DNA of 64,000 bases from Spirosoma sp. (GTDB lineage: Bacteria; Bacteroidota; Bacteroidia; Cytophagales; Spirosomataceae): contig NZ_JAPLET010000022.1 in assembly GCF_026391055.1 (NCBI RefSeq), positions 773,648 through 837,647 of the forward strand, given 5' to 3'. The notes under the pieces were generated by a model. It saw nothing but the letters and a program-made list of their open reading frames with translations. It was not told where the DNA came from and made no database searches. Shown one piece after another: positions 6,491 through 15,181 of the stretch. Both the position numbers and the translations under genes were made by a program. Position 1 is the stretch's first letter, and each line of letters starts with the position of its first letter.

Positions 6491-9400
6491 ATGCAACTCA
6501 AAGAGGAAGCTCTATTTACCCTCAAATTCGATGGAAAGCCCGTCATCAACCAGTTGGGGGAACTGGAGCAGCGTCTGAATGACGTCAAAGAGGCCCAAAA
6601 GACAGTCGAGAAGGGGACAAAGGAATGGGCCGAAAATAAAGCCGAAATCAAAGCCCTCGAACTCAGCATCAAGCAGGTCCGGGAGGAAATGGGCACCACG
6701 GGCATGACCGTTCAGCAGTTGAAGGGATACTATAAGCAGTTGGCTGTAGAGATCGACAAGCTCACCCCCGGTACCGAAGCCTATATCAAGAAAGCGGCTG
6801 AGATGCAGGAGGTCAACACCGCTCTGGCTAACCACCGGCAGACAATCCGGGGGGTGAATGAGGAAGTTGAAAAACAGCCTAGCCTATGGGAGCGGGCCAA
6901 GTCAACAGCGGCTGGCTACCTGGCTGCGTTTGGCGCTACCGAACTGCTGGAGCGTGCGTTCAGCTTTGTGCAGGACGGCATTAAAAAGGCACTGGCGCTA
7001 TCAGATATGATGGCGGGTGTGGCCAAAGCCACGGGCCAGAGTGCCGAAGAAGTGCAGCAGTTGTCGCAGGAGCTAGACAAGATTGATACCCGCTCGTCAA
7101 AAGAATCTCTGATGGATATTGCCCAGATCGGGGGACAGTTGGGCGTAGCCAACACCGAACTACTGGGTTTTGTCAAGTCGGTCGATATGGCCAACGTCGC
7201 CCTGGGGGACGAGTTCAGTGGTGGTGCTGAAGAAGTCAGCTCAAAGTTGGGTGGTCTGCAAAAGCTGTTCAAAGAGACCAAAGACCTCCAGGCCGGTGAA
7301 GCTATCAGTAAAATTGGCTCAGCCATTAACGAGTTGGGGGCTGCCGGTTCAGCTACCGGTCCCGTCGTTGCTGAATTTACCGCGCGCATTGGTCAATTAG
7401 GGGATCTGGCTCCCCAGATTAGTCAGACACTGGGCTTAGGGGCTGCCTTTCAGGAGTTGGGTATGACGGCTGAAATTAGCGCCAGTGGTCTGACCAATAT
7501 TCTACAAACGGCCTCGGTTGATACCGCCACGTTTGCTCAGCAGATTGGGGTGAGTGATGCCCAGATGAAAAACTTCATACGGAATGACCCCAATGAGTTC
7601 CTGATGCGCTTGGCAGAAAGTTTTAAAGGGGTTCCCATCGACGTAGTGAACACGCGTTTGGTAGAGCTAGGCATCAAGTCGATGGAAGCCAATAAGGTGA
7701 TGAGCCTGTTGAAGGATCAGACCGACATGGTTCGTCAGAAACAGGAACTCGCCAGTAAGGCAATGGCCGAAGGGACCAGTCTGCAAAAAGAGTTCAACAC
7801 GGTTAATAGTAACGCTGCGGCTGAGTACGAAAAGTCCCAAAAAGCCATTGCCCTCATTGCCACTGAAGTAGGTCAGGGTCTGTTGCCCGCTATCACCACC
7901 GGTACTCGCGGTGTTATCGCTTTTGTCAATATTATCCGGGCAGTCCCTGAATTTGTTTCCGAGAATCGGACCAGTTTTGCGGCTTTAGGCGTAGCCGTGC
8001 TGGCCTTCAATGGTCATCTGATTCTCGCTACGGCCGCCAGCATCGCTCATGCGGCGGCTGAAAAGGCCCGTCTGATATGGACCAACTCAGCAACAACCGC
8101 GCAGGTAGCTTTAAGTGCTGCTATGACAGCCAACCCCATTGGTGTTATAGTTGCCGCAATAGCCCTTTTCGTCGCTGGTTTGGTTGCTATCTATAACAAT
8201 TCAGAGACAGTTCGGGGGGTAATCAATGGCCTTTGGGAAGGCATAAAAGTAGGCGTGGGTATCGCTGGTGATATTACATCGGCAATTGTTGGCTTCATTA
8301 AATCCGGGCTGGAACCCATGCGTCCGGCGTTGGAGTTGGCTGGCCATCTGGCTAGTTCACTCTGGGATTTATTTAAAGAGGGCGTTGGGTTTGTGGTGTC
8401 AATCCACCAGGCCATTCTTTCGTTTGTTACCGGTGGTCTGGGTCAGATTGGCACCGCCCTCACGCCCGTACGAACGGCTCTTTCCAGCTTTTGGAGCCTG
8501 ATCGATACGGGCATTACCAAGATCAAGGATATCGGCTCAACCATTGCTTCATTTTTACACCTAGATACGCTGGTTACCAAAACGAAACAAGCTGCTTCTC
8601 AGATCGGCGATGCCTTCAATAAGGGCTATGGTGAAAAATTAGCCGAAGGTCGTCCGAAACAGCTAGCCGATCATGATCAGCATCTGAGCAACAAGAAAAC
8701 GCTCGAAACCAAAGCCGCCGGCGAAATGGTCAACATCGTGACTGCGTCGGATCAGAAAGCTCTTGATAAAAAGGCTGCCCAGTCTGAAAAACACCGGGCA
8801 ACCGAAGCCAAAAAAGAGGCTGATCATGCCAAGAAGGTCAACGATGAAGCCATCAAGGCTACTAATGAGGGATTGAAAAAAATCGAAGACATGCGTATTG
8901 CTTCGATCAAAGATGATCTCCAACGGGAAATAGCCACCATTCGTCAGAAGCGGGATGCTCAGGCCGAAGCCATGATGGCCAGTAAGGCCAGCTCCCAAGT
9001 AAAAGCAGTCTTCGAAAAAGCCCTTAACGATCAGATGATCCGGGATATCGAAAAAGCAGAAGCGGCCCATCTGAAGAAAAAAGAGAAAGAAGATGGTGAA
9101 ACGGCCAAACGCATTCTCGACCTGAAAATCAAACTATCGGGGGATGAAAACGCGGATAAGCTGCAAAAATTGCAGGATGTCGCCGTCGCTCAGCGTGCCC
9201 AGGTTGAAAAGGATATCAAGCTGGATACGGATAAAGCGAAAATGCTCAAGCAGATTAATGATAATCTGATTAAGGATAAAGAGCGGGTCGAAGAAGAGTA
9301 CCGGCGTAAAAATGCCCAGCAAACGCAGGCCCTGCTGGATGCGCAGTTTGCCGCGACAATGGCCGACGCGCAGAACCGGTTGTCGCTGGCGGGCTCCAAT

Positions 9401-11449
9401 GCGAGTGCCATCTTCAACGCTAAGAAGGCGATGCTCGATGCGGAGTACAACCACAACAAGCAGAAGCTAATCAATGAGGCTGCTGAAGAGAAAGCCCGCA
9501 ACAATGAATCCATTCAGGATGCGGATCGTCGGGCCGCTGCCAACAAAGCCATTGATGACCGGCTAAAAGCCCAACTTACCGCCAGCGACATCAAATATGA
9601 AACCGATAAAACCCAGCTTCACCAGGAAAAAACGGAAGCCCGACGCCAGAAAGTAGCGGAGTATTATGATGCTGTCATGAGTTTTATGGAAGGTGACTTT
9701 AAGTCATTCGGCACCTTCCTGCTCAATAAAATTACGGCCAAAAAGAAAAACCTGACCGAGCAGCAACAGGCCGAAGTCGATATGATCGACGAAGTGGGTC
9801 AGTACACGGTGATGGCGGTGCAGGCCCTGCAAAAGCTCTCCCAGATGAAACTGGATAAGGAACTGGCCAACATCAAAAAGGAGAAAGATACCCAGCTGGC
9901 ATCGTGGAAGGATAAATACGATAAAGGTCTTATTACCAAAGATGAGTATGAGAAAAAGGTTGATGAAATCAATAAGGAAGCTGACCAGAAAACGAAGGTA
10001 GCCCAGCTGGAGGCCTTTAAGCGTCAGCAGAAAATCGATATTGCGATGGCTGTTATTAACGGGGCACAGGCCGCATTAAAATCACTCGCTATGCTAGGCT
10101 GGCCACTGGGGCTGATTGCGGTGGCCGGTGCGGTGGCTACGACCGCCGTTCAGATTGCCATGATCAAAAAGCAACAGCCACCCAGCCTGGCAAAAGGGGG
10201 TCAGATCAGAAATGCGGGGGTGCCTAATGGTCCACGTCATGGCGCCAGTTATGGCGATTCGGGTCTATCCATAACCCGACGCGATACGGGTGAAGAAGTA
10301 GCCGAAATGGAAGGGGGCGAACCCATTATGGTGTTATCTAGAAACACCTACAGCAATAACCGGGGCGTGGTGGATCGGCTCTTACATTCTTCTCTTCACC
10401 GAAATGGTGCACCGATTATGCTGAACGGAGGTATGTTCGGCTCGGATGGCGGCACCTATGGTGACTCGCTCCGGAAAGGTGGCGTTCGCATGTTCTCCGA
10501 CGGAGGCTGGATGGATGTAATTAACAACAACGATGCTGGCAGTTCGGGTGGTGGTGGCGATGGTGGTGAGAGTAGTGGTGGCGTGAGTAGCGAAACTAGC
10601 ACTGATCTACAAGGGCAGATCGACCAAAGCCAGAAAACCCAGGATGATATTGCGGCCAATACCCTGGCCACAGTCGATACGCTTAAACTGATGATGACCA
10701 GCCTGGCTGATATTCAGCAGCAGGTTAAAGCCGATTCAGGAACCAACCAAACCATGCTGATGGGTCTGCGGTCTGAACTGGTGAACGGGTTGATGCAACA
10801 AACAACGGATTTCGCCCTGCAACACCTGGCGACTCGGGAGTCGATTCATCAGGATTTACTGGCCCTGCAAAGCACGATGAAATTTGAACTGCCTAACCTG
10901 AGCCAGGATTTGACCCAGGAATTTACGTTCCTGCGGCAAGCCTTATCGTTTGGGTTATTGTCGCTCCGGACGGGGATCAATACGGACGTGCTGAGCCTGA
11001 AAGAAACGACCAAAATGGGGCTGACCGATCTGCAAAAGATCCTTCATGATGACCTGACCAAATTGATCACCACCAGCAAGACCAGCCTGACGGATTTGGG
11101 CCTGAATGTGCATACTGATCTGGACAGTTTAAAGCTGGCGCAGGCTTTCCAGGGCATGGCCCTGCGCACCCAGACCCACAAGGATTTTACCGACCTGATC
11201 GATGCGCTGAAGGCCGCAATGGATGAGTTGCAGACCAAGACGCATCAGGATCTGTCGAGCCTGAGCGCCTCGACCAAAACCGAACTCCAGAGCGTTCAGG
11301 CCATTCTGAACGGGAGCCGGCAGGAACAGGGCTATCAAAGCGGTTTGCTAAGCCGAATCGCCAGTAAAGATTTGTCTGTTTCGGTGCAGACTTTTGTAAA
11401 CGTCTTTAACCAGATCGACGTAGTTGTCGACCGATCCAACCTAAAATAA
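6491..11449 (+). CDS. Phage tail tape measure protein (TP901-like)
   Basis: 1,652 residues from ATG 6491 (preferred over a TTG seven codons earlier). It sets siphovirus tail length and is packed in the tail tube. An N-terminal coiled coil (about 1-120) is followed by a TP901-type core (MAGVAKATGQSAEEVQQL; DIAQIGGQLGVANTEL), then hydrophobic segments (NPIGVIVAAIALFVAGLVAI; a second one near residue 1210), a Lys/Glu/Ala-rich coiled coil of some 400 residues, a Gly/Ser hinge (SSGGGGDGGESSGG, about residue 1360) and a C-terminal series of short helical repeats. At about 0.15 nm per residue the tail would be near 250 nm, which is an extrapolation from the general rule. It follows a terminator and is separated by one base from the next tail gene. 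Confidence 0.93.
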   Translation: MQLKEEALFTLKFDGKPVINQLGELEQRLNDVKEAQKTVEKGTKEWAENKAEIKALELSIKQVREEMGTTGMTVQQLKGYYKQLAVEIDKLTPGTEAYIKKAAEMQEVNTALANHRQTIRGVNEEVEKQPSLWERAKSTAAGYLAAFGATELLERAFSFVQDGIKKALALSDMMAGVAKATGQSAEEVQQLSQELDKIDTRSSKESLMDIAQIGGQLGVANTELLGFVKSVDMANVALGDEFSGGAEEVSSKLGGLQKLFKETKDLQAGEAISKIGSAINELGAAGSATGPVVAEFTARIGQLGDLAPQISQTLGLGAAFQELGMTAEISASGLTNILQTASVDTATFAQQIGVSDAQMKNFIRNDPNEFLMRLAESFKGVPIDVVNTRLVELGIKSMEANKVMSLLKDQTDMVRQKQELASKAMAEGTSLQKEFNTVNSNAAAEYEKSQKAIALIATEVGQGLLPAITTGTRGVIAFVNIIRAVPEFVSENRTSFAALGVAVLAFNGHLILATAASIAHAAAEKARLIWTNSATTAQVALSAAMTANPIGVIVAAIALFVAGLVAIYNNSETVRGVINGLWEGIKVGVGIAGDITSAIVGFIKSGLEPMRPALELAGHLASSLWDLFKEGVGFVVSIHQAILSFVTGGLGQIGTALTPVRTALSSFWSLIDTGITKIKDIGSTIASFLHLDTLVTKTKQAASQIGDAFNKGYGEKLAEGRPKQLADHDQHLSNKKTLETKAAGEMVNIVTASDQKALDKKAAQSEKHRATEAKKEADHAKKVNDEAIKATNEGLKKIEDMRIASIKDDLQREIATIRQKRDAQAEAMMASKASSQVKAVFEKALNDQMIRDIEKAEAAHLKKKEKEDGETAKRILDLKIKLSGDENADKLQKLQDVAVAQRAQVEKDIKLDTDKAKMLKQINDNLIKDKERVEEEYRRKNAQQTQALLDAQFAATMADAQNRLSLAGSNASAIFNAKKAMLDAEYNHNKQKLINEAAEEKARNNESIQDADRRAAANKAIDDRLKAQLTASDIKYETDKTQLHQEKTEARRQKVAEYYDAVMSFMEGDFKSFGTFLLNKITAKKKNLTEQQQAEVDMIDEVGQYTVMAVQALQKLSQMKLDKELANIKKEKDTQLASWKDKYDKGLITKDEYEKKVDEINKEADQKTKVAQLEAFKRQQKIDIAMAVINGAQAALKSLAMLGWPLGLIAVAGAVATTAVQIAMIKKQQPPSLAKGGQIRNAGVPNGPRHGASYGDSGLSITRRDTGEEVAEMEGGEPIMVLSRNTYSNNRGVVDRLLHSSLHRNGAPIMLNGGMFGSDGGTYGDSLRKGGVRMFSDGGWMDVINNNDAGSSGGGGDGGESSGGVSSETSTDLQGQIDQSQKTQDDIAANTLATVDTLKLMMTSLADIQQQVKADSGTNQTMLMGLRSELVNGLMQQTTDFALQHLATRESIHQDLLALQSTMKFELPNLSQDLTQEFTFLRQALSFGLLSLRTGINTDVLSLKETTKMGLTDLQKILHDDLTKLITTSKTSLTDLGLNVHTDLDSLKLAQAFQGMALRTQTHKDFTDLIDALKAAMDELQTKTHQDLSSLSASTKTELQSVQAILNGSRQEQGYQSGLLSRIASKDLSVSVQTFVNVFNQIDVVVDRSNLK

Positions 11450-11450
11450 C

Positions 11451-12857
11451 ATGATTGATATTCGCATCGATGGTGAGTCGGCAGACCTTCTGCCAACGAC
11501 CAGCCTTACGCTGGAGCGGTTCAACCCGCTGCTCGATTTTGACCAGATTCAGGGTTCGCGCGTTTACGGGTTCGATTTGCCAGACACGCCCACTAACCGT
11601 CGGTTGTTAGGCTATTTCTATCAGGATCAGGTAGGCTACCAAACCCGCATATTTCGCTGTGAAAAATACGTTCACGGCCAGCTTATTGAGCAGGGATTCG
11701 TGATGATCCGTCAGGTCGAGCCCACCTTCAGTCTGTACTTCACCCAAAACTTAGGTGAGATATTTGGCGATAGTCAGAAGTTACTGCTTTCGAAGCTGAG
11801 CCTGGGCAATGACGTGATCGCCCCACTGGCTACTGCCAACCACCTGATGGACCGGTACTGCTTTCCCACTATCCAGAATGACGCCTTTTACGGCAATCAG
11901 GCAGTAGAAGGGTTTACGGGCCTCATCAATCAGTACACACTCGCCACCGGTTATAATCCGACCGCGCGAGTACCCATGCCCTTTGTGAAGTGGGTGTTTC
12001 AGCAATTCGGCAACCTCACCGGCTGGACTTTTACGGGTCAGTTCTGGCAAGATCCCGATTTATGTCGACTGATTTTTTACAACCTGTTTTCCCTCGATGG
12101 TCAGAACTCGATCAACAGCAATAATCATCTACCCGACCTGACGCTGTCGAACGTGCTGATCGACCTTCGAAAACTCTTTAATCTTTACCTGGAGTTTGAC
12201 GTACGGCGCAACATCTGCACCATGGATTTTGGGAATGAGGTGATCAATAGTGGTGATATTTTAGATTGGACCGATAAGGCGCACCCGAAGCATGTAAAAG
12301 CGCCCGACCTGGTTAACCGGCTGGAGCTATCGTATGATATCGACAGCAACGATGCGCTGATGAAGCCCGTACCACCCGCGATGGATAGCTATACTACGCC
12401 CGAAACGACAATCAACGAAGGTGGCACCACCGTGCCTATTAAATCGCGTTTTTCCACCTTACTGACTGATCCACTTACCGGACGAGCAGTGACCCAGCAG
12501 GCCGGCATTTCACCCAATAACAAAGACAGCAAGACTAATACGACCCCTAAATTCCTTTTTTGGCATGGAGTTGTCAACGATCAACCCCTGGCCACATCCG
12601 CCCATGGTAACCGGTCGCTGAACTGGCATGGCCCCAACAATCTGGTTGATGCCGGATATAAGCGTTTTGAGGCCTTTAAGGGAAACACCTTTTCGGTGAA
12701 CAAGCTGGTGTTTCTGAGCCCTGCTGATCTGGCGCTATTCTCGTTCCGAAAGAAGGTTCACATCAAGGGAGTCAATTACGTGGTCGGCTCAATGAAAGCC
12801 GCCCTGGGGAATGATCGGGAGACAATCCCAACGGAAGTTAGTTTAGCCCGGATATAA
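11451..12857 (+). CDS. Phage tail protein downstream of the tape measure (tail-tip or distal-tail type)
   Basis: 468 residues starting one base after the tape-measure stop. It opens with short strands (MIDIRIDGESADLL; LTLERFNPLLDFDQIQGS) of the kind seen in distal-tail or baseplate hub proteins of Bacteroidota phages, contains many aromatic residues, and lacks a signal peptide and hydrolase motifs. The place directly after the tape measure is the classical position of distal tail and tail-associated proteins. It is the last late gene before the accessory region and is followed by a plausible terminator. Function is positional inference. Confidence 0.65.
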   Translation: MIDIRIDGESADLLPTTSLTLERFNPLLDFDQIQGSRVYGFDLPDTPTNRRLLGYFYQDQVGYQTRIFRCEKYVHGQLIEQGFVMIRQVEPTFSLYFTQNLGEIFGDSQKLLLSKLSLGNDVIAPLATANHLMDRYCFPTIQNDAFYGNQAVEGFTGLINQYTLATGYNPTARVPMPFVKWVFQQFGNLTGWTFTGQFWQDPDLCRLIFYNLFSLDGQNSINSNNHLPDLTLSNVLIDLRKLFNLYLEFDVRRNICTMDFGNEVINSGDILDWTDKAHPKHVKAPDLVNRLELSYDIDSNDALMKPVPPAMDSYTTPETTINEGGTTVPIKSRFSTLLTDPLTGRAVTQQAGISPNNKDSKTNTTPKFLFWHGVVNDQPLATSAHGNRSLNWHGPNNLVDAGYKRFEAFKGNTFSVNKLVFLSPADLALFSFRKKVHIKGVNYVVGSMKAALGNDRETIPTEVSLARI

Positions 12858-12861
12858 CCTA

Positions 12862-12892
12862 AACATCCCGACTCCTGGTAGGAATGTTTTTT
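12862..12892 (+). terminator. Probable terminator after the last tail gene
   Basis: Stem AACATCC with GGAATGTT (one bulged A), followed by six T, starting four bases after the tail-gene stop. It is weaker than the terminator before the tape measure. Confidence 0.5.
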
Positions 12893-12970
12893 GGGTATCC
12901 CAAAACGAAACTATTTAATTGGTTTTCGGGGAAACTTCCTTTATTCTATTTTAACTGTCTTTAAGCATTT

Positions 12971-13000
12971 AAAAAAACCCGGCATTCATTGAACGCCGGG
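12971..13000 (-). terminator. Rho-independent terminator of the hicAB operon
   Basis: Read on the minus strand, a 10-bp stem (CCCGGCGTTC with GAATGCCGGG, one G-U pair) is followed by seven T. It lies about 40 bases beyond the hicB stop. The G-U pair forms only in the minus-strand RNA, which supports this orientation. Confidence 0.85.
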
Positions 13001-13041
13001 ATTCCGTACTCACCGTAACTGTGTATGTTGGCAAAAAGGGA

Positions 13042-13449
13042 TTAGGCAAAATGAACCTGCTGTAAGGTAGTTGCGAGTTGATGAACAGCCTGCTCAATTT
13101 TTTTTGCCTGTTGACTGGATGGATGTTTATGGCCCGAAGCATACTGCCGCATCAATGTTTGATTGATACCTGCTCGGCTGGCAATGGCCCCCATCTTAAG
13201 CTCGGAAAAGACCTCAAAAAAGGCCGTTAGATCATACGTATAATCGAAGGCAATATTATCGATCGTAATACCTTGCCATTCAGGGAAGGCTTTGCCTTCA
13301 TGCGCAAAAAAATCAGCAATCAGTTCCTTTATGTTGGAGGTTACTTCTTCAATAGTTTCACCCGAAGTTGTGTACAAAAAGCCGGGAGCTTCCACACGGC
13401 CCCATAGCTCGTCTTCCTGCTTTTCTAGAATTAATTCTAACGATTTCAT
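13042..13449 (-). CDS. hicB: HicB-family antitoxin
   Basis: 135 residues. The N-terminal half has the HicB partial RNase-H-like fold (MKSLELILEKQEDELWGRVE, then TSGETIEEVTSNIKELI), which binds and neutralises HicA. The C-terminal half is an XRE-like helix-turn-helix (MGAIASRAGINQTLMRQYAS) that should bind the operator of its own operon. It follows hicA on the minus strand with a 78-base gap, the hicA-first order being common for this system. A terminator lies just downstream. In a prophage the pair probably helps maintain the element or acts in phage exclusion; this role is inferred. Confidence 0.88.
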   Translation of the reverse strand: MKSLELILEKQEDELWGRVEAPGFLYTTSGETIEEVTSNIKELIADFFAHEGKAFPEWQGITIDNIAFDYTYDLTAFFEVFSELKMGAIASRAGINQTLMRQYASGHKHPSSQQAKKIEQAVHQLATTLQQVHFA

Positions 13450-13527
13450 AGCTAAGTCTTCCTTCTATATTTAATGGTGTATATATATACCGTAACTAAG
13501 TTAAGGGCCTAGAAAAAGGCCGGGTTG

Positions 13528-13713
13528 CTATTTCAACCCAGCCTTTTTCAAAAGGTCGTTCAACGTGCCGATTGGCACATCTTTCTTTCCATGTATTGGA
13601 ACCGAAAGATTGTTGGGATTCTCTTCATGTTTTAAAATGAGATGACTCCCAGACTGTCGAACTTCCTGCCACCCGTTGCTTTTCAGCAACTTTGTAAGCT
13701 CAGAAGCCTTCAT
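13528..13713 (-). CDS. hicA: HicA-family toxin (mRNA interferase)
   Basis: 61 residues with the compact double-stranded-RNA-binding-like fold of HicA: MKASELTKLLKSNGWQ, then the catalytic motif GSHLILKH with His24, then a strand pair containing VPIHGKKDVPIGTL and a final LLKKAGL helix. HicA cleaves mRNA independently of the ribosome when HicB is degraded. It is the first gene of the operon, directly after a promoter covered by a perfect inverted repeat. Confidence 0.92.
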   Translation of the reverse strand: MKASELTKLLKSNGWQEVRQSGSHLILKHEENPNNLSVPIHGKKDVPIGTLNDLLKKAGLK

Positions 13714-13741
13714 ATTTTTTTATAGTTACGGTTTGTTGATG

Positions 13742-13796
13742 CAAAGGTAACAAAAATAATACCTTTGTCAAGGGTAAGGGTATTATTTTTGTTACC
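13742..13796 (-). promoter_or_regulatory. hicAB promoter with a perfect 18-bp inverted-repeat operator
   Basis: Perfect arms GGTAACAAAAATAATACC (13746-13763) and GGTATTATTTTTGTTACC (13779-13796), separated by 15 bases. On the minus strand TTGAC (13771 down to 13767), a 17-base gap and TACCTTTG (13749 down to 13742) match the Bacteroidota promoter pattern. The left arm overlaps the -7 box and the -33 box lies between the arms, so HicB bound to both arms would block its own promoter. TACCTTTG also occurs on the plus strand at 13760-13767, but without a well-placed -33 element. Confidence 0.8.
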
Positions 13797-13908
13797 TATT
13801 TTATCGACTAAAGGGTAGCTATAGTCTTGTAAAATTAAACATCCATGGTGGTTACCAAAACGAAGGTTTTTGTACACGATCTGGATGAGCCTAAAAAAGC
13901 CCTAAAAT

Positions 13909-13974
13909 GGTTTACTATTGTGGTTTATTTATTCATGGTTTATATTTAATAAAATAAACCAGTTTAAGTAAACC
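13909..13974. repeat. Clustered GGTTTA repeats upstream of the serine recombinase
   Basis: Three GGTTTA copies (13909, 13922, 13937) face two inverted copies (TAAACC ending at 13960 and 13974). They build two nested perfect inverted repeats: TGGTTTATTT (13921-13930) with AAATAAACCA (13952-13961), and GGTTTACT (13909-13916) with AGTAAACC (13967-13974). The cluster ends four bases before the recombinase start. It could be a recombination (res/crossover) site or an operator for the recombinase. A 34-codon frame with a hydrophobic end (13845-13949) overlaps it, but I cannot support that as a gene. Confidence 0.6.
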
Positions 13975-13978
13975 GTCT

Positions 13979-14584
13979 ATGGTATTCGGGTATGGCCGGG
14001 TTTCGACCCGCGATCAGAATTTGTTTCTTCAGGAAGATGCCCTCAAAGCAGCCGGTTGTGAGGAGATATTTATGGAGAAAGTCACCGGCAGCAAAAAGAA
14101 CCGGCCTGAACTGGATGCACTGCTGGCAAAAGTAAGGGAAGGTGATACCATCGTGGTCTGGAAGCTCAGCCGCTGGGGACGCTCCAATCAGGATTTGATC
14201 GAATTGATGAATAAGCTGCTGGCAAAAAAAGTGGCATTTGTCTGTTTATCGAATTCGATGGATACCCGGACGCCCGAGGGCAGATTGGTCTACGGAATAT
14301 TCGCAGCTCTGGCCGAATTTGAACGGGAGACGATTGTGGAAAATACTATTGCCGGTCTGACGGCCGCTCGGGCACGTGGCCGGGTGGGTGGGCGTAAGCC
14401 GGGCCTCTCGAAGGAGGCTGATTTGAAGGCCACTGCGGCTAAAACGTTGTATCAAAGTGGCAATACCGTGCAAAAAATCTGCACGATGCTCCAGATCGGT
14501 AGCAAGCGAACCCTCTACAAATACTTGCGACTTAAAGGAGTGAAGATAGGCGATGAGCAAGTGACCGAAAAAGCTGACTCATGA
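13979..14584 (+). CDS. Serine recombinase, resolvase/invertase family
   Basis: 201 residues, the usual size for small serine recombinases. The catalytic domain begins GYGRVSTRDQN with nucleophile Ser9, has KLSRWGRSNQDL (about residues 60-72) and the typical EFERETIVENTIAGL long helix. The C-terminal 50 residues hold a helix-turn-helix (NTVQKICTMLQIGSKRTLYKYL). Members recombine DNA at short paired sites, as resolvases or as invertases. It is a lone plus-strand gene between two minus-strand toxin operons, directly after a cluster of inverted repeats. I see no second copy of that cluster in the window, so which segment it would act on is unknown. Confidence 0.9.
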   Translation: MVFGYGRVSTRDQNLFLQEDALKAAGCEEIFMEKVTGSKKNRPELDALLAKVREGDTIVVWKLSRWGRSNQDLIELMNKLLAKKVAFVCLSNSMDTRTPEGRLVYGIFAALAEFERETIVENTIAGLTAARARGRVGGRKPGLSKEADLKATAAKTLYQSGNTVQKICTMLQIGSKRTLYKYLRLKGVKIGDEQVTEKADS

Positions 14585-14588
14585 AAAG

Positions 14589-14738
14589 CTAATGTTCGTC
14601 CCATATCGCCACGCCAAAACCGACCATAGACCCGAACACAGCCCCGGCAATGCCTCCAATTGCAGCTCCGATAGAGCCTATTCCCAGCGCGCTTGCCAGA
14701 AAGGTGCTTGATTCAAATCTTTTGGTCGAGATTTTCAT
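14589..14738 (-). CDS. 49-residue glycine-zipper membrane protein, third gene of the Doc operon
   Basis: A short gene read on the minus strand from ATG 14738 to TAG at 14589. After a basic N-terminus (MKISTKRFESSTFLAS) comes a long Ala/Gly-rich hydrophobic segment with small-residue spacing (IGSIGAAIGGIAGAVFGSMV) ending in WDEH. The start overlaps the stop of the Doc-type toxin gene by four bases (ATGA), a strong sign of coupled translation. It ends four bases from the convergent serine recombinase gene. The glycine-zipper pattern is typical of small membrane-inserting peptides, including some toxins and holin-like proteins. I recognise no family; its link to the toxin is inferred from the overlap. 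Confidence 0.65.
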   Translation of the reverse strand: MKISTKRFESSTFLASALGIGSIGAAIGGIAGAVFGSMVGFGVAIWDEH

Positions 14739-15181
14739 GGAGTTAGCCTATGTGGCTGATTGACTACGGTTTTTCTCAATACGCGCTCAATGTGACGCAT
14801 GCAATTGTCCTTATCGTCAGGAGGACTATCGGCTACATAATGAGCTAGATCGACTAAATCTTTATCTTCAATAAAAAGCTCCCGTCTGTTAATGTAGCAC
14901 AGAAAACCAACTGTGATACAAGCCATTCGTTTATTTCCATTGGCTAGTGGATGTCCTTTGGCGATGTAATAGAACAAAGCGGATGCTTTCTTATAAAATC
15001 CTACATACGCTGCCCGGCCAAATACAGTTTGAAAGGGCGCATTGAGGCAACTCTCAATGCGGGCTTTACTGTTTTCGTTCAGGCTTGGAATGGGCTCGTT
15101 GCGATTGCGGTGTTCGTGCTGGGCAAGTGTCAGAAGAGTGTCAAATGACTTAAACGAAACAGCCGCAATCTGCTTACTCAT
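14735..15181 (-). CDS. doc: Doc-type Fic toxin (death-on-curing family)
   Basis: 148 residues with the Doc/Fic active-site loop HPLANGNKRMA at residues 77-87 (His77 and the GNKR anion-binding turn). Doc of phage P1 phosphorylates elongation factor Tu and stops translation. The upstream part (FGRAAYVGFYKKASALFYYIAKG) is the usual helical lead-in of the family. The start overlaps the antitoxin stop by eight bases, and the stop overlaps a small membrane-protein start by four bases. The classical position F in HPF is Leu here and D in DGNKR is Asn, both seen in Fic-like variants. Confidence 0.88.
   Translation of the reverse strand: MSKQIAAVSFKSFDTLLTLAQHEHRNRNEPIPSLNENSKARIESCLNAPFQTVFGRAAYVGFYKKASALFYYIAKGHPLANGNKRMACITVGFLCYINRRELFIEDKDLVDLAHYVADSPPDDKDNCMRHIERVLRKTVVNQPHRLTP

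Noticed and set aside
5827..12857. Possible contractile injection system or tailocin
   Set aside because: A long tape measure is present, but no sheath, baseplate ATPase or spike protein is recognisable; an integrase, a tRNA end and lysis genes fit a siphovirus prophage better.
13845..13949. 34-codon frame with hydrophobic end ahead of the serine recombinase
   Set aside because: Too short and overlapping the GGTTTA repeat cluster; no ribosome-binding or conservation evidence available.
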